Part shown: positions 8,224 to 18,353 of the stretch, piece by piece
Position numbering within the stretch: position 1 is the stretch's first letter
Layout: each line of letters starts with the position of its first letter
Source: Microbotryomycetes sp. JL201
Taxonomy: Eukaryota; Basidiomycota; Microbotryomycetes
Reading direction: 5' to 3'
Assembly (NCBI GenBank): GCA_033819885.1
Contig: JAQYUZ010000079.1
Span: 1 to 26,446 of the forward strand
DNA length: 26,446 nucleotides
Position numbers and translations under genes: made by a program
Notes under the pieces: generated by a model
Databases searched by the model: none
Seen by the model: only the letters and a program-made list of their open reading frames with translations
Told to the model about the DNA's origin: nothing

Positions 8224-10318
8224 ATGCAGCGCGAGTCGCCTTACCCACCGATGGGCCCGGACGGGTCCGTGCAACAGCAGCAGCCGTACCCGCCGCCCAA
8301 CGCCGGCAACAATGGTTACTACAACCAGGCCCCTCCATTCCAGCAGCAGCAGCAACAGCAGCCGTACATGCATTCGCAAAACTACGCCCAGCCGCCGCCG
8401 CAACAACAACAACATCAGGCGCAGTACTACAACAACAGCGGCGGCGGCAACGGCAAGTGGCAGCAGCAATGGTCTCAGGACTATGGCAACAAGACGGAAA
8501 AGTTTGATGCCATGAAACCAAAGTACGCGCGGGCCTCACGTCGCGGGAGGCTGGCGAGAACGAGCGCGACTGACCTCACGTCTCGTGTGCGCACAGGTGG
8601 AACGATCTCATCTTTGCTCTGCTATTCGTGGCTCAATTCTTCGGATTCGTCGCCATCTCGGTCATCGCTTTGCGAGCACTCGGCGCGAGCAACGGTGGCA
8701 CAGAACTCGGACAGAGCGGTGGCACGAGCATCACGCTCGACTCGTAAGCGATACAGCGGCTCAAACGTGCTTTCATGTGTGTTCGGAAGAACTGACGCGC
8801 TAACCTTACAACAGTACGACCGCGTACTTGCTTTCAATCATCGCCGGTACCGCCCTCGTCCTCTCCATCTTGCTCCTCATGATCGTCCGAGCCTTTACCA
8901 AAATCATTCTCGAGATCACGCTACTCCTGTCCGTTCTGTTATCTGTCGGGTACGCCATTTACCTGTGGATTATCAAATATTGGAGTGGAGCGTGAGTCTT
9001 TTATCGTCGGCACAGACTTTGAATCACGCTCACGCTCCCTGATGACACCACCACAGCATCATCTTTACAATCTTTGCCGTCATCTCTGTCCTGGCATACT
9101 TTCCTATGCGCCGCCGTATCCCCTTTTCGCGCGAGCTGCTGCTGTTTGTGCTCAAGATCGCTAGTCAGTCTCCTTCACAAACCCTGTGCCAGAGCGTGAG
9201 CTGAGCTTCGCTATGTACAGAGCACCACCCCTCAACCTATGTCATTGCACTCATTGGAACTTGTGTACAAACCGCTTACTCGGTCTATTGGAGCTTCGCC
9301 GTCATCGCCATCTATCAAAAATGGAATCCTGATGCCGCCGGGGCCAGTACAAGTGGAGGAAACCCCTCGAACGCAACAGTGATCGGTCTCGTCATCTACT
9401 CTTTGTTTTCTTTCTATTGGACATCCCGTGAGCAGAGCGGTTCTCCATCCGTAATTTCGACCACTGACTCTGTTTCTGGACAGAATTCATCGTGAACTAT
9501 TTCTTGGGTGAGCGTCTCCTCTGCGAGATATGAGGACTATTCTGACATGCCTCCATGCAGTGATTGAGGCGGGTATCTTTGGCACGTACTATTTCCAAGG
9601 TCCGACGGGCAAGCACGTCGCCTGGGGTGCCTTCAAACGCGCATCGACCTACTCGATGGGCTCTATCGCATTCGGATCGCTCATCGTTGCAATTCTTGAC
9701 CTCATACGAGCTGGGTTGCAGATCCTGCAACAGTACGAGGCCGGACAAGGCGACACGATTGGCGCAGCCCTCGCCTGTATCGCGCAATGCTGCATCGGCT
9801 GCATCACATGGGCCGTAGAGTTCTTCAACCGATACGCCTACATAGAGATTGCTCTGTACGGCAAATCGTATCTCAAAGCGGCGAAAGACACTTGGAATTT
9901 GTTCAAAGACCGCGGCATCGATGCGCTTATCAATGACTGTCTGGTCAACAATATTTGGTCAGTCCAGAACACTCAGGATCGTACTGGCTCATGAGTCACT
10001 GACGAGCGGTTCGCGATTGACAGGACATTTGGCTCGTACGCGATCGGCGGTCTATGCACTTTGTTTGCATTCCTGTACCTCACCTACGCCAATCCTTCAT
10101 ACGTCCAAAACAACGATTCTGTTCGCGCCATCGTCATGCTGTACGCATTCCTGATCGGCTTCCTCATCTCCCACACATTGGGCTACGGAGCCTTGTCGTC
10201 GGGCGTTTCGACCATCTTTGTCGGATTGGCAGAAGATCCAGCCAGGTTGGCAGAACTTGACCCTCCTTTGTTCAACAGAATTCAACAAACATACCCTCGC
10301 GTAGTCACATCTGTTTAA
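8224..10318 (+). CDS. PNS1: Pns1-like choline-transporter-like (CTL/SLC44) membrane protein
   Basis: Multi-pass plasma-membrane protein of the CTL family. Yeast Pns1 is the fungal member; its transported substrate is not settled. Eight exons close in phase: 8224-8522, 8597-8743, 8815-8991, 9057-9163, 9221-9427, 9484-9507, 9561-9957 and 10024-10318, giving 550 aa. Residues 1-95 are a hydrophilic Gln/Pro/Tyr/Asn-rich head. TM1 follows WNDLIFALLF. The loop carrying possible N-glycosylation sites precedes TTAYLLSIIAGTALVLS. The C-terminal half carries the typical CTL motifs SFYWTSQFIVNYFL, GTYYF, FGSLIVAILDLIRAGLQIL, FFNRYAYIEIALYGKSYLKAAKDTW, each partly quoted, and the last helices around FLIGFLISHTLGYGALSSGV. 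Length and layout match Pns1. Exon 6 is only 24 nt. Confidence 0.95.
8261..8480 (+). repeat. CAG/CAA-rich tract encoding poly-Gln stretches
   Basis: Short runs of CAG and CAA codons encode Gln stretches in the cytoplasmic head of the Pns1-like protein, interspersed with Pro, Tyr and Asn. The codons are mixed rather than pure, which lowers slippage. The reverse frames appear as long Leu/Val or Ala runs and are artefacts of the tract. Confidence 0.8.
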
Positions 10319-10775
10319 GACCATGGTCGTGCACGCGCCTGCGTGCGCATCGCCGTCGCCAGACAACCTTTTGTACAAAACAGAAAAGCCCCTTAATCAC
10401 GCTTAGCGTTTCCTTGACTATTTCGAACATTACTTGTCTCTTGCTACCGTCGATACATCAGCGCTTTTATTTTTGTTGATCATGCAACCGGTATCGCCAT
10501 TGCAAAAAAAAAAACCAATAACAAACAGTCAAACAAAACGCCAAGACTTGATGAAGGGACGAATATGACGATGCAACACAACAAGGTAACGAAATGCAGA
10601 TACCCATACAAGTACAGAAGAAAACAAGCACTGTGACAAGGTGCGAAATCTGGCCTCGGTCAGGTTGAAGAGACGTGATTGTGTTCGTCCAGCTGGCAAT
10701 AATTCCGCGTCATCTTCTGGTGAAGATTTGCTGATGTCGACAACATTTGAGACGAAGAGGCAAGGGGGATTCAAA
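10319..10775. other. Convergent 3' intergenic region with T-rich stretch and A10 tract
   Basis: About 455 bp lie between the stops of the plus-strand PNS1-like gene and the minus-strand zinc-finger gene. It is AT-richer than its surroundings, with a T-rich stretch near 10467-10478 and a run of ten A near 10504-10513, consistent with 3' untranslated regions and polyadenylation signals for both genes. No gene is seen. Confidence 0.55.
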
Positions 10776-12693
10776 TTATTGGTCGAACGAGTCTGCGACG
10801 ATGCCGGTCGGCCAAGCCAAGTTTGGAAACATGCTTGTCGCCGTCAGGTGGGCGAGAGGGTCCGCCGCAACTGTTGCTTGGGTTCGTCGCAATCCCAGAA
10901 AGTCGGTCGTCGGAGCCATTACCATCGCTGGCGGCAGTTCTAACCTGCCACTATTGATGGAAGCGGGGACGACGGCGGCTTGAGACGCGGATGCGGCACT
11001 GATCTGGTCCGTCCTACTCTCAGCGTCTGTAGCTTGTGCTGCCGTCTCTGGTTGATTGTCGGCGGCGAGCAACGCTGTCTCCTTTGTGCCGCCTGGCAAA
11101 TGTAACCGCCTGTGCCTTTTCAGATTTGAAGCGATAGCAAACGCTCGTTTGCAGTCGGGACAAACATGTGCTGCATTCGACAAAAGCGTCAGATCAAGAT
11201 ATCGCCAAGTCGAAACAGCTCGCTGCTCACGTTTCTCCTTTGTATGAGTCAACTGCAAGTAGCAAGCGTTCAGTACCGGGTTCGCATAGGTTCGACGGAG
11301 AAAGCCTCACCTTGTGTATTCGCAATGCTGAAGGGCGCGCAAATAATTTCGGCTCGCCTACACACAGATCGCAAGCGTATCGACGTTGTGCCAAGTCACG
11401 CGGCGGCTCCCCGTTTTTGCGTCTTTGCTTGCGAACCTTTAGGACTGACGTCTCGCGAGTGTCTTCATTCCCAGCTTCAGGCTCCCCAGCAAGTTCATCA
11501 GCATTGTCATTGCCAGGTTCGTCACTCGCAGCGGTCCGATTTTGCACGACCGAGGCAACGTCCGCGACACCCAGGTTGTGCTGTCCATGCAGCGCTTGAC
11601 CCTCGCTTGAGGTACTTTGAGGAATTGATGCAGCATTTTCCGGCATGGCTGGCATCTGAGGGCTCGACTGGCGCGACCATTTTGTCGTGTCGTTCAGTGC
11701 CGAGAGCATGATGTGCTCTGCAACTTGGCGAGCGAGCTCTGGCCGTCCGTCCGACATTGGTGAGACCCTTGGAGTTGAACCCTCCAAGCTGTGTCTGGCG
11801 TGAGGAAACGAGTGCGAGAGCGTGGATGAACGCAGCGTCTGAGTTGTTTCGTCAGAATGTGCAGGTGAAGGCTCGTGCGGACTTTGCCACGACCACAAAG
11901 CTGGGTACATTGCTGTGACAGATGAGTGGCTCTCTGCCGCCCATGAGTTTGTTGCAAACTGTGGGGTCGCAGTCCACTCAGATGCAGGAGGTGCGACGGC
12001 GGAAGCGGGAGCCGCAAACATTGCTGGTGCCATGGACGCAGCTGCGGATGCGACAGTCGTCTCGGGACGATGTTGTGTCGCGTATTGAAGAGCAGGCTGG
12101 CCCGTGTACTGCCATGTGAGCTGCGCGTACAGCTGCGCGGGCGCGAGTCCAGAGTGGGGCCAGCCGGCAAAAGTAGAATCCGAAGCTGTGGCAGCCTGTG
12201 CGAGATTGGACAGGGCGGAGAGCGCCGTCCGTGGTGCCGGTGCCAATATGGGTGTCGATGCATGGTTGCTTGTACTGACGGCTGTTTGTGCGAGTGAGTG
12301 AGCCCGGTCGGTGTGAGACATTATCGGTGTGGGCGCACCGACATCGGTCCCGCTCGTGTCCCCGTCTGCCGCGAGATTCCTGGACGATGTCGTTCCAAAT
12401 TCCATGTGGGTCAAAGACGACGACGCTGCCATTTTTAAGGGCGCTTCCCGGTCTGATTCGCTGTTGTGGGCGTCGGTTGGCGGCATGCGTGGGCGCGTGC
12501 TTGGCGCTGGCGCGAGCCACGGCATGGCAGCAAGCGGCGGTGCGGGTACTGTGTGTGTTCGATATGGTCTGGTGTAGATCAGCGGCGGGTTCGATACAGC
12601 GTGCCAGGCTTGAAGAGCGTCGAGGTGCAGCTGGTCCATCGTTGAGGACGTCGACGCGGCCAGCTGCGGCGGCGTTGCCGAGTACTCGAACAT
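10776..12693 (-). CDS. C2H2 zinc-finger transcription factor, two tandem fingers
   Basis: Predicted DNA-binding regulator of 599 aa in three exons: 12693-11311, 11252-11231 (22 nt) and 11170-10776. Residues 1 to about 410 are low-complexity, rich in Ala, Pro, Ser and Thr, probably an activation or interaction region. A basic stretch VRKQRRKNGEPPRDLAQRR precedes finger 1 (CDLC, then 15 residues, then HKLTH) and finger 2 (CPDCKRAFAIASNLKRHRRLH). The linker THTKEKP differs from the consensus TGEKP by a lysine. Finger 1 has three more residues between Cys2 and His1 than the classical 12. The tail of about 110 residues is again Ala-rich. The two-finger C-terminal layout is common in fungal regulators; the target is unknown. 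The ATG at 12693 is the first in frame; the longer frame above it begins with GTG. Confidence 0.85.
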
Positions 12694-12848
12694 GTCAATG
12701 CCGTCGAATAGCTGGACTGCAAGCCACGGCACGCGAGCAGGGCGCGGGACGGCGGTGCCGCCGCAATGGAGCGACTGCGAGTCAAAAAAGACGCAAACGC
12801 GGCGCTCACAGATCCGCTGGCGCTCATCATCCTTTCACTTCACAGAGA
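12694..12848. promoter_or_regulatory. Short divergent promoter between zinc-finger gene and secretory protein gene
   Basis: Only about 155 bp separate the two ATGs, so the transcripts probably start close together or overlap at their 5' ends. No assignable motif was found. Confidence 0.4.
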
Positions 12849-13629
12849 ATGCACTTGCTCACAGCAATAGTCATTGCGCTCACCACCATGTGCGTGTATG
12901 CCAACACGGAATCACTCACCGTTGCTTGGCCAATGCCTGCCCGCTCGGGCCCCTCGGTGCTTGACAGCGCCGTCAGACAGCTTATTGGGTCAGTGCCAAG
13001 CTTCTCAGCTGCAGCAAATTGAGCTGACAATGAGAGCTACACAACACTGCACAGGACGGCCGCGCCGATTGTCGTCGGACGCGAGACCAGTTGGCACGCG
13101 CAGCTCGACGACGACCGCGCGGTGCAGCACGCGTTTGTGCTCGTAGAGGACGCGTCAACGCATGCGCAAGGGCATAAAATACGCCTGATTGAGCGACTCA
13201 GTGCGCGTGTTGGCCTCAACGCTCGACATGTGCGGCTGTGTTGGCCCGCATCGGTGAGCCGCGAAAGTGCTGCGCCGAGAACATGCGCAGCGAACCCCTG
13301 ATCCACATGCGAGACTGTTGCAGCAACCGACAGACTACGTGGTCCGGATAGTCTTTGACGGCGATCAAGCATATGTTGTCGTGACGGCGGTAGCCACGTC
13401 TGTGCTATTCCCCGAGCGCCCGCCGTTCGATACGATCAACTTCACGCTTCTGGTCGAGCCAGCGTACTTTGGAGGCGTGCCTGCCTCAACGCTGCCCATC
13501 ATTGGGTTCATCGCGCTGGTTGTGGCGGCGCTCGTAGGCGTCCGAGCTCCGCAGCAGACGGTCACGTGCCTGCATTCGATCATCACGACGGCGGACTTGC
13601 CAGGACGGCAGTCACACAAGGTTGATTGA
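12849..13629 (+). CDS. Predicted type I membrane protein of the secretory pathway, unknown family
   Basis: Three exons close in phase: 12849-12988, 13037-13253 and 13291-13629, giving 231 aa. The N-terminus MHLLTAIVIALTTMCVYA is a convincing signal peptide with cleavage probably after VYA. A luminal domain of about 155 residues follows (VVGRETSWHAQLDDD, HAFVLVEDASTHAQGHKIRL, RHVRLCWPAS, DYVVRIVFDGDQAYVVVTAV), beta-rich by eye. It contains one NFT glycosylation sequon near residue 180 (FDTINFTLLVEP). A single helix TLPIIGFIALVVAALVGV lies near the C-terminus, with a short tail behind it. This layout is shared by several ER proteins such as PIG-X/Pbn1 and oligosaccharyltransferase or EMC subunits, but I could not match any of them. 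The second intron is 37 nt. Confidence 0.65.
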
Positions 13630-13830
13630 GAGACAGACACGACGGTGCACTGCCTGTTGAGGCGCAATGATTGTGTGGGCCGGCGACAGAGCGCGATCGT
13701 CGCTTGTCATGACGCAGTTTGGCCGCCGCCCGCTGGCCATCAGCTTGCGAGCCTCGCACAGGCGCCTGTTTGAGCTCTGTCTCCCACTTCGCCGCAAGCA
13801 CCATCCCTGCCTCGATTTGCGCACACCGAT
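13630..13830. other. Intergenic, promoter of the FAD oxidoreductase gene
   Basis: About 200 bp between two plus-strand genes, expected to hold the upstream terminator and the downstream promoter. Minus-strand open frames here have no support. Confidence 0.4.
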
Positions 13831-16087
13831 ATGACCCAGCAACGGAAACGGGTGGCGATCGTCGGCGCAGGCTCGGCCGGCATGAGCGCCGCCTACGCCT
13901 TGTCGCTCTCCCCAGACAAGTTTGACGTGGTTCTGTACGAGCGATCAGCAAATTGCGGCGGCATGGCAACGAGCACAGACATTGACGCAGCCAGACACGG
14001 CGCGTCTTACATCAATGACGGCGTACAAGGAGCCTCGCCCGTCTTCTACAATACGTTCAAGGTGTTTGAAGAGCTCGGCTTTGGTAGCTCAGAGGTCGGC
14101 ATGCAGATTTCATTCGGCAAGGACAAAGACGAATTCTGGTCAAACGTATTTCCGACGCCCGTCATAGACAAGTGAGCGACGTTCGCTCAGAAAGGTGCAC
14201 TGTCTCTCGGCTTGGCTGACCGAGCGCGACCTCACAGGTACCAGTCCGACATCAAACGCTTCGGCAAAGTGCTCAACATTATCAAGACATTCGAACCTGT
14301 CTTTGCCATGATGTCCGTCGAGACGATGCTCAAGTTGTTCAGATTCTCGAATGATTTCGGAGAAGTCATCGTCTATCCTCTCGTCGCTTTGTTCTTTGTC
14401 AGTGCGAGCAAGCTCGCTATACTATCAACTATGATTGACATTGCCACACAGGGCACTGGTAACCAAACACCGTTCGTCTCGGCTGCCATCCTGGAGCGAG
14501 TTTTCAAGGACCCTTCAATGCGCTTGGTGCGCTCTACTGGACACATGCATGAAATCGGACTGATCTTGTCGTCTGCAGTTTGAATATTCTCCAGATTCGT
14601 TCCTCGCCTCGATTCCCGAGATGCGCGCTTTCCCACGCCTGTCGCTTTTGTACGAAACTTGGCAAAGCGTCATCGAATCAACTGGCAACGTCAAAATTGC
14701 ACTCAAACACGAGGTTACGAGCGTCAAACGCAGGAAAAACGTCACCATCAAAGTGAGAGAGACAGAAGGTACCAATAATGATCAACAGGTCGTCAATGCA
14801 AAGGAAGAGCGCGAGGAAGTGTTTGACGAGATCGTCTTTGCCGGAGACGCATCAGCGACGCTCAAAATTTTGGGAGATGATGCATCTTGGCTGGAGCGCA
14901 AGGTCCTGGGAAACGTCTTGGTCAGCTAGTTCAGTGAACCGGTCGCGGGACATAATCCTGATCACCGAACCCTGCAGTATTTGTGGGACATTTCCGTCAC
15001 GCATTCGGACCTTGACTACATGAAAAAGGTAGGTTTGCGCTTTGCCGACTCCGAAGGAAGCTGCCGACTCGCGTGGGCGCAGTACTACAACGTCGAGTAT
15101 GACAAGAGTTTCGAGTCGGATAAACGCAAGGACGACAAGGAGGCGCAAGAGCAATACGAATTTGCTTCGAAGCATTTCAGGCCGCTCTACTTCATTCGAT
15201 CGTACCCCGAAGATAAGAAAAAGATTGAAATGAGCTTTGACCTGTGAGCAGACGCAGGCGAATGTGGCGACAGCCGACTTTGTCATGCTGACAATCCGCA
15301 TGCATCCAGGACTGTGTACCAGGCTCAATTTCAGGGCGAATCAGAGTACGGACCAGCAGGAACGGGCAAGCCTCGCAAATCTGCCACTTTGACTTCAGCG
15401 CGCAACTCTGCCGATTTACCGTCAAAACCGACGGATGACGTGACGGCCAAACAAGCCGACAGGGTCAGAGAGACGAGCAAGTCTGACCCTGAACATCGAC
15501 CCGAGCCGCCATTGGAGCAACACGTGTTTCAAACCATCTTTCTGAACAAGGACACGAGCGAGCACCAATGGAGCAGGGACGACATTGCCAAAGACAAGAT
15601 CATTCTCGAAAAATGGTGGCACCAGCAGTCTCATCGGTGTCAACTGTGTAAGCCTTGCCAAACTATCGAAATCTCATGGATCAGAGAGCTTATCTTGACG
15701 TCCGATAGACCGTTGGACTGTTCCGTTTATGATGTTCCTCAACGGCAAGCATCATACTCATTTTGCCGGAGCATGGACGATCTTGAGTGGGTCTAGCTGC
15801 TGCGAGCACCGTTTGCCGAGCTGCTGACATACTCTGGGTCGAACGTCGTACGCTAGATATGCACGAAATTGGCATCGTATCTGGCTTTGCTGCAGCATAT
15901 AAGCTGGGCGCCAAATATCCCTTCAATCATGACGAGGATTGCAAGCGCTTGTTTGCATTGTACCTTGGCGCATCACATGGTTCGCGAATGGTAAGCCGAA
16001 TGAGCTATGCCTCGAGGCAGACGGCCGGCTGACGACTGCTTGAACGTTTGACAGAGAGGCGAAGACAGAAAAGGTTTCTTTATGTAG
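13831..16087 (+). CDS. FAD-dependent oxidoreductase, amine-oxidase fold (COG2907-like)
   Basis: Flavoprotein of the amine-oxidase/phytoene-desaturase superfamily; substrate unknown. Nine exons close in phase: 13831-14171, 14238-14397, 14452-14526, 14579-14920, 14978-15243, 15310-15647, 15709-15786, 15857-15990 and 16055-16087, giving 588 aa. The N-terminus VAIVGAGSAGMSAAYAL is the Rossmann GxGxxG dinucleotide motif, followed by the acidic strand end VVLYERSANCGGMA, whose Glu should bind the FAD ribose. A second FAD contact region is EEVFDEIVFAGDASATLKIL. The C-terminal GKHHTHFAGAWTILNMHE is the usual FAD-closing motif near the end of this fold, and EIGIVSGFAAAYKLG follows. An insertion at about residues 395-460 is charged and Lys/Glu/Asp/Pro-rich. 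The last exon of 33 nt gives a C-terminus RGEDRKGFFM; reading through that intron would give a different tail. Confidence 0.85.
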
Positions 16088-16213
16088 ATGTAAAAGTGAT
16101 TGCAGGACTGGTTCACAGTTTTCGAGTCTTGTTTGTTTTAGAGATTTCTTGTTGCATCTCAATTCTTGCTTAGTGTGTCTGAACGAGCTTGACGAGCAAT
16201 TTTTGCAAGCGAA
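16088..16213. other. Convergent 3' intergenic region
   Basis: About 125 bp between the stops of the plus-strand oxidoreductase and the minus-strand disordered protein. AT-rich runs near 16120-16150 are suitable for 3' end formation of both. Confidence 0.45.
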
Positions 16214-17841
16214 CTAAGTGAAAGGGTCGTTCGAAGCTTGTCGTGGCACAGACGGGCTGAGCGACAATCGGATGGCATTCTCTCTGATGGGTCCGTTCGT
16301 CATGACGGTCGTCGATGAAGGTGCCGTTGCAGGTCTTTTTTTGCCACTTGTTGTACGAGGAGGCGGCCTCAGAGCGGTAGAGTACACGCTTGAAGGCGAA
16401 GATTTTGACGAACTTGGTCTCGCTGGAGAGGTTGACAACCTCGTCAATGGCATTCGACGAGCGCTCCAGTTTTCGGTCGGCCGAACAGACGCGCTGGAGC
16501 GAGTTGATTCCTCAGAAAACCGACGATAGGTCGAGACGGGCGGAAGTGAGAGTAAGCCGGCTCGAGTGAACGAGACGGGATCCGAACGGACTGTGAATGT
16601 GGACGACGCGTCCGACTTGCCAGAACTGAGCGCCAGGAGAGAGTTTGCCCTCGAGGCTTGACCAGTGTCTGTCGTCTGCTGGCCAAACTCGTCTGCAGGC
16701 AGGTTGCTGCTAGGACAAGGACGACGTGCCGGTGATCGCGCGTCATTCTGCCCGGTAATGTGCAAGATTTGCTTGTCTGCCTCGCTTCTTAGAGTCTCAT
16801 CCTCATCGCTCCTGGGCGTCTCCAAGATTCGGTTGGCGAATCCCAAATTTTGGGGAGCCCTCTGTCCCTTTTTGAGTGGCTGAGCGGACCTTTTGCTGCG
16901 TATGAGAGTGTCGAGAAACGACCGAGCACCCGAGCTCGCTTTCTTGTCCAATTCGTCAGTCGAATCGCGCTTGCGACGGTAAGATTGCGATTTTCGCGGT
17001 GGCGTCGGTGGCGTTTTCGGCTCCGTCGAGTGGGCTCGCAGCGTAACAGGTACTATTGTACGAGAAGAGCCTACGACTGCCCCCGTCGCTCGTCGAGTTG
17101 CTGCACGTTCAAATGGCGATTTCGGAGGCAACGTCGAGCTCTGTTTCGAAAACAAGTTTGTACGAACGCGAAAAGATGGACGACGAGCGACAGAGACCTG
17201 CTCAATGTGTTCGAATGGAGGCACAGGTCGCGATGGGTAGCTGGGTCGCGCTGCGCGGATCCAGTCCAGCCCGCCGCCTTCGTCATCGGACATGACCTCT
17301 CTCCGCGCATTCTTTCTGTCCTCCAGTTTGGTCGCTTGCAGCAAGTCTGCAATCGAATTCGTCGAAGCTCTTCGAACGTGACCGGGTCTCGAACGACTCG
17401 TGGTTGATCCTCTGATGCCCCTTGAGGAATTGACAGGAGCCCTCTGGGCGGCAAATAAGGCGTCCCAACGTTCACGAGCAGCCAGGAATCTGATCTCCAA
17501 GTCAAAATCATCTTCTATGCTGCTTCTGCTCCTCTTCTCCGACTTGTCTAGTCTTGAAAAAAAGGTCGAGCGCAGACGCCAACGAATCGTGTCCTTGCTC
17601 GGAGCTGAATTCTTCACTGAATGCGGCGTCGTAGCCTCATGTTTTACTGACAAACAAGCAGTCAGATTCGCACTCGTGGGATCAACATTGACTGGTCTGA
17701 ATACTGACATGTGACAGGAGCCACTGTTGGCTCGCCGAAGGCCGAGACGTCAATGCGCTCGTCACTAGATCCATAGCCAAGGAAAATATTTCGTTCACCG
17801 TCATTGCATCGAGTCAGCGATGGCATGGTCGGATTTGTCAT
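16214..17841 (-). CDS. Basic Ser/Arg/Pro-rich, mostly disordered protein of unknown function
   Basis: Not recognised. Two exons close in phase, 17841-17709 and 17646-16214, giving 521 aa starting MTNPTMPSLTRCNDGER. A start at the ATG at 17710 without the intron is the alternative. One short segment near residues 85-110 looks helical (DDFDLEIRFLAARERWDALF). The rest is low complexity with many Ser, Arg and Pro, including TEPKTPPTPPRKSQSYRRKR, which resembles an SH3 ligand, RRAST-like basophilic kinase sites and many SP/TP sites. No enzyme motif, membrane helix or signal peptide is visible. It could be a signalling or cytoskeletal scaffold (inference from composition only). Confidence 0.6.
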
Positions 17842-18353
17842 CCGTATTGTGTCTTGCAGAAGCAGGCGCAAGTCCGCGAGCGCTCAAGTCTGTCTGGCTC
17901 TTCTCTGCAGAGCTCGACAGCATAAACCTTTGACAGTCCAGCACGCAAAACGGAATAGCTGAGGAGATGGAAGATCGGGAGGACACAGGTCGAACCTTGG
18001 AGCAACAGCAAGACGTAAGGACAATCCGATGACGAACTTGCAGCGCCTTGCCCGAGGAGTCATGTTTGCTTCGAAGCTTGGCTCGTTCTTCTCGCGTCCG
18101 CCAGGCGATCCTTCCAGAGACACGGTCCGTGCACTTGCACTTCGGGCTCGGGCCGGTCGCGTAAGATTACAAGCAAAACAATCGAGCAAACCATCCCTCG
18201 GACTCCCACTACACCACAGTGATATTAAAATGGCGGCTGCTCCGTCTGCAACAGAACCAAAAGTTAGAACGTATGTTGGGTCCCGATAGCGCAAAACTTG
18301 CCTGCAAGTGCCACTTAGCTGCATACGTGCAAATGAGACACACATTATCAGCA
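17842..18353. other. Intergenic region between two minus-strand genes
   Basis: About 510 bp that must contain the promoter of the disordered-protein gene and the terminator of the glycosyltransferase gene. A plus-strand ATG frame at 18029-18289 (86 codons, Arg/Ser-rich) and an overlapping minus-strand frame were seen, but neither has a recognisable domain. I therefore annotate no gene here. Confidence 0.45.

Noticed and set aside
8206-8539. Long minus-strand frames rich in Leu/Val or Ala opposite the PNS1 first exon
   Set aside because: They are reverse readings of the CAG/CAA tract and have no start context, domains or splice support.
11694-12263. 189-codon His/Arg/Ser-rich minus-strand frame within the zinc-finger gene
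   Set aside because: It is an alternative frame of the same low-complexity exon, whose zinc-finger frame is clearly the coding one.
12288-13022. 244-codon plus-strand frame opposite the zinc-finger gene's first exon
   Set aside because: It is antisense to a supported coding exon and begins with a long Arg/Ala-rich stretch typical of antisense GC-biased frames. Only its end overlaps the real signal-peptide exon.
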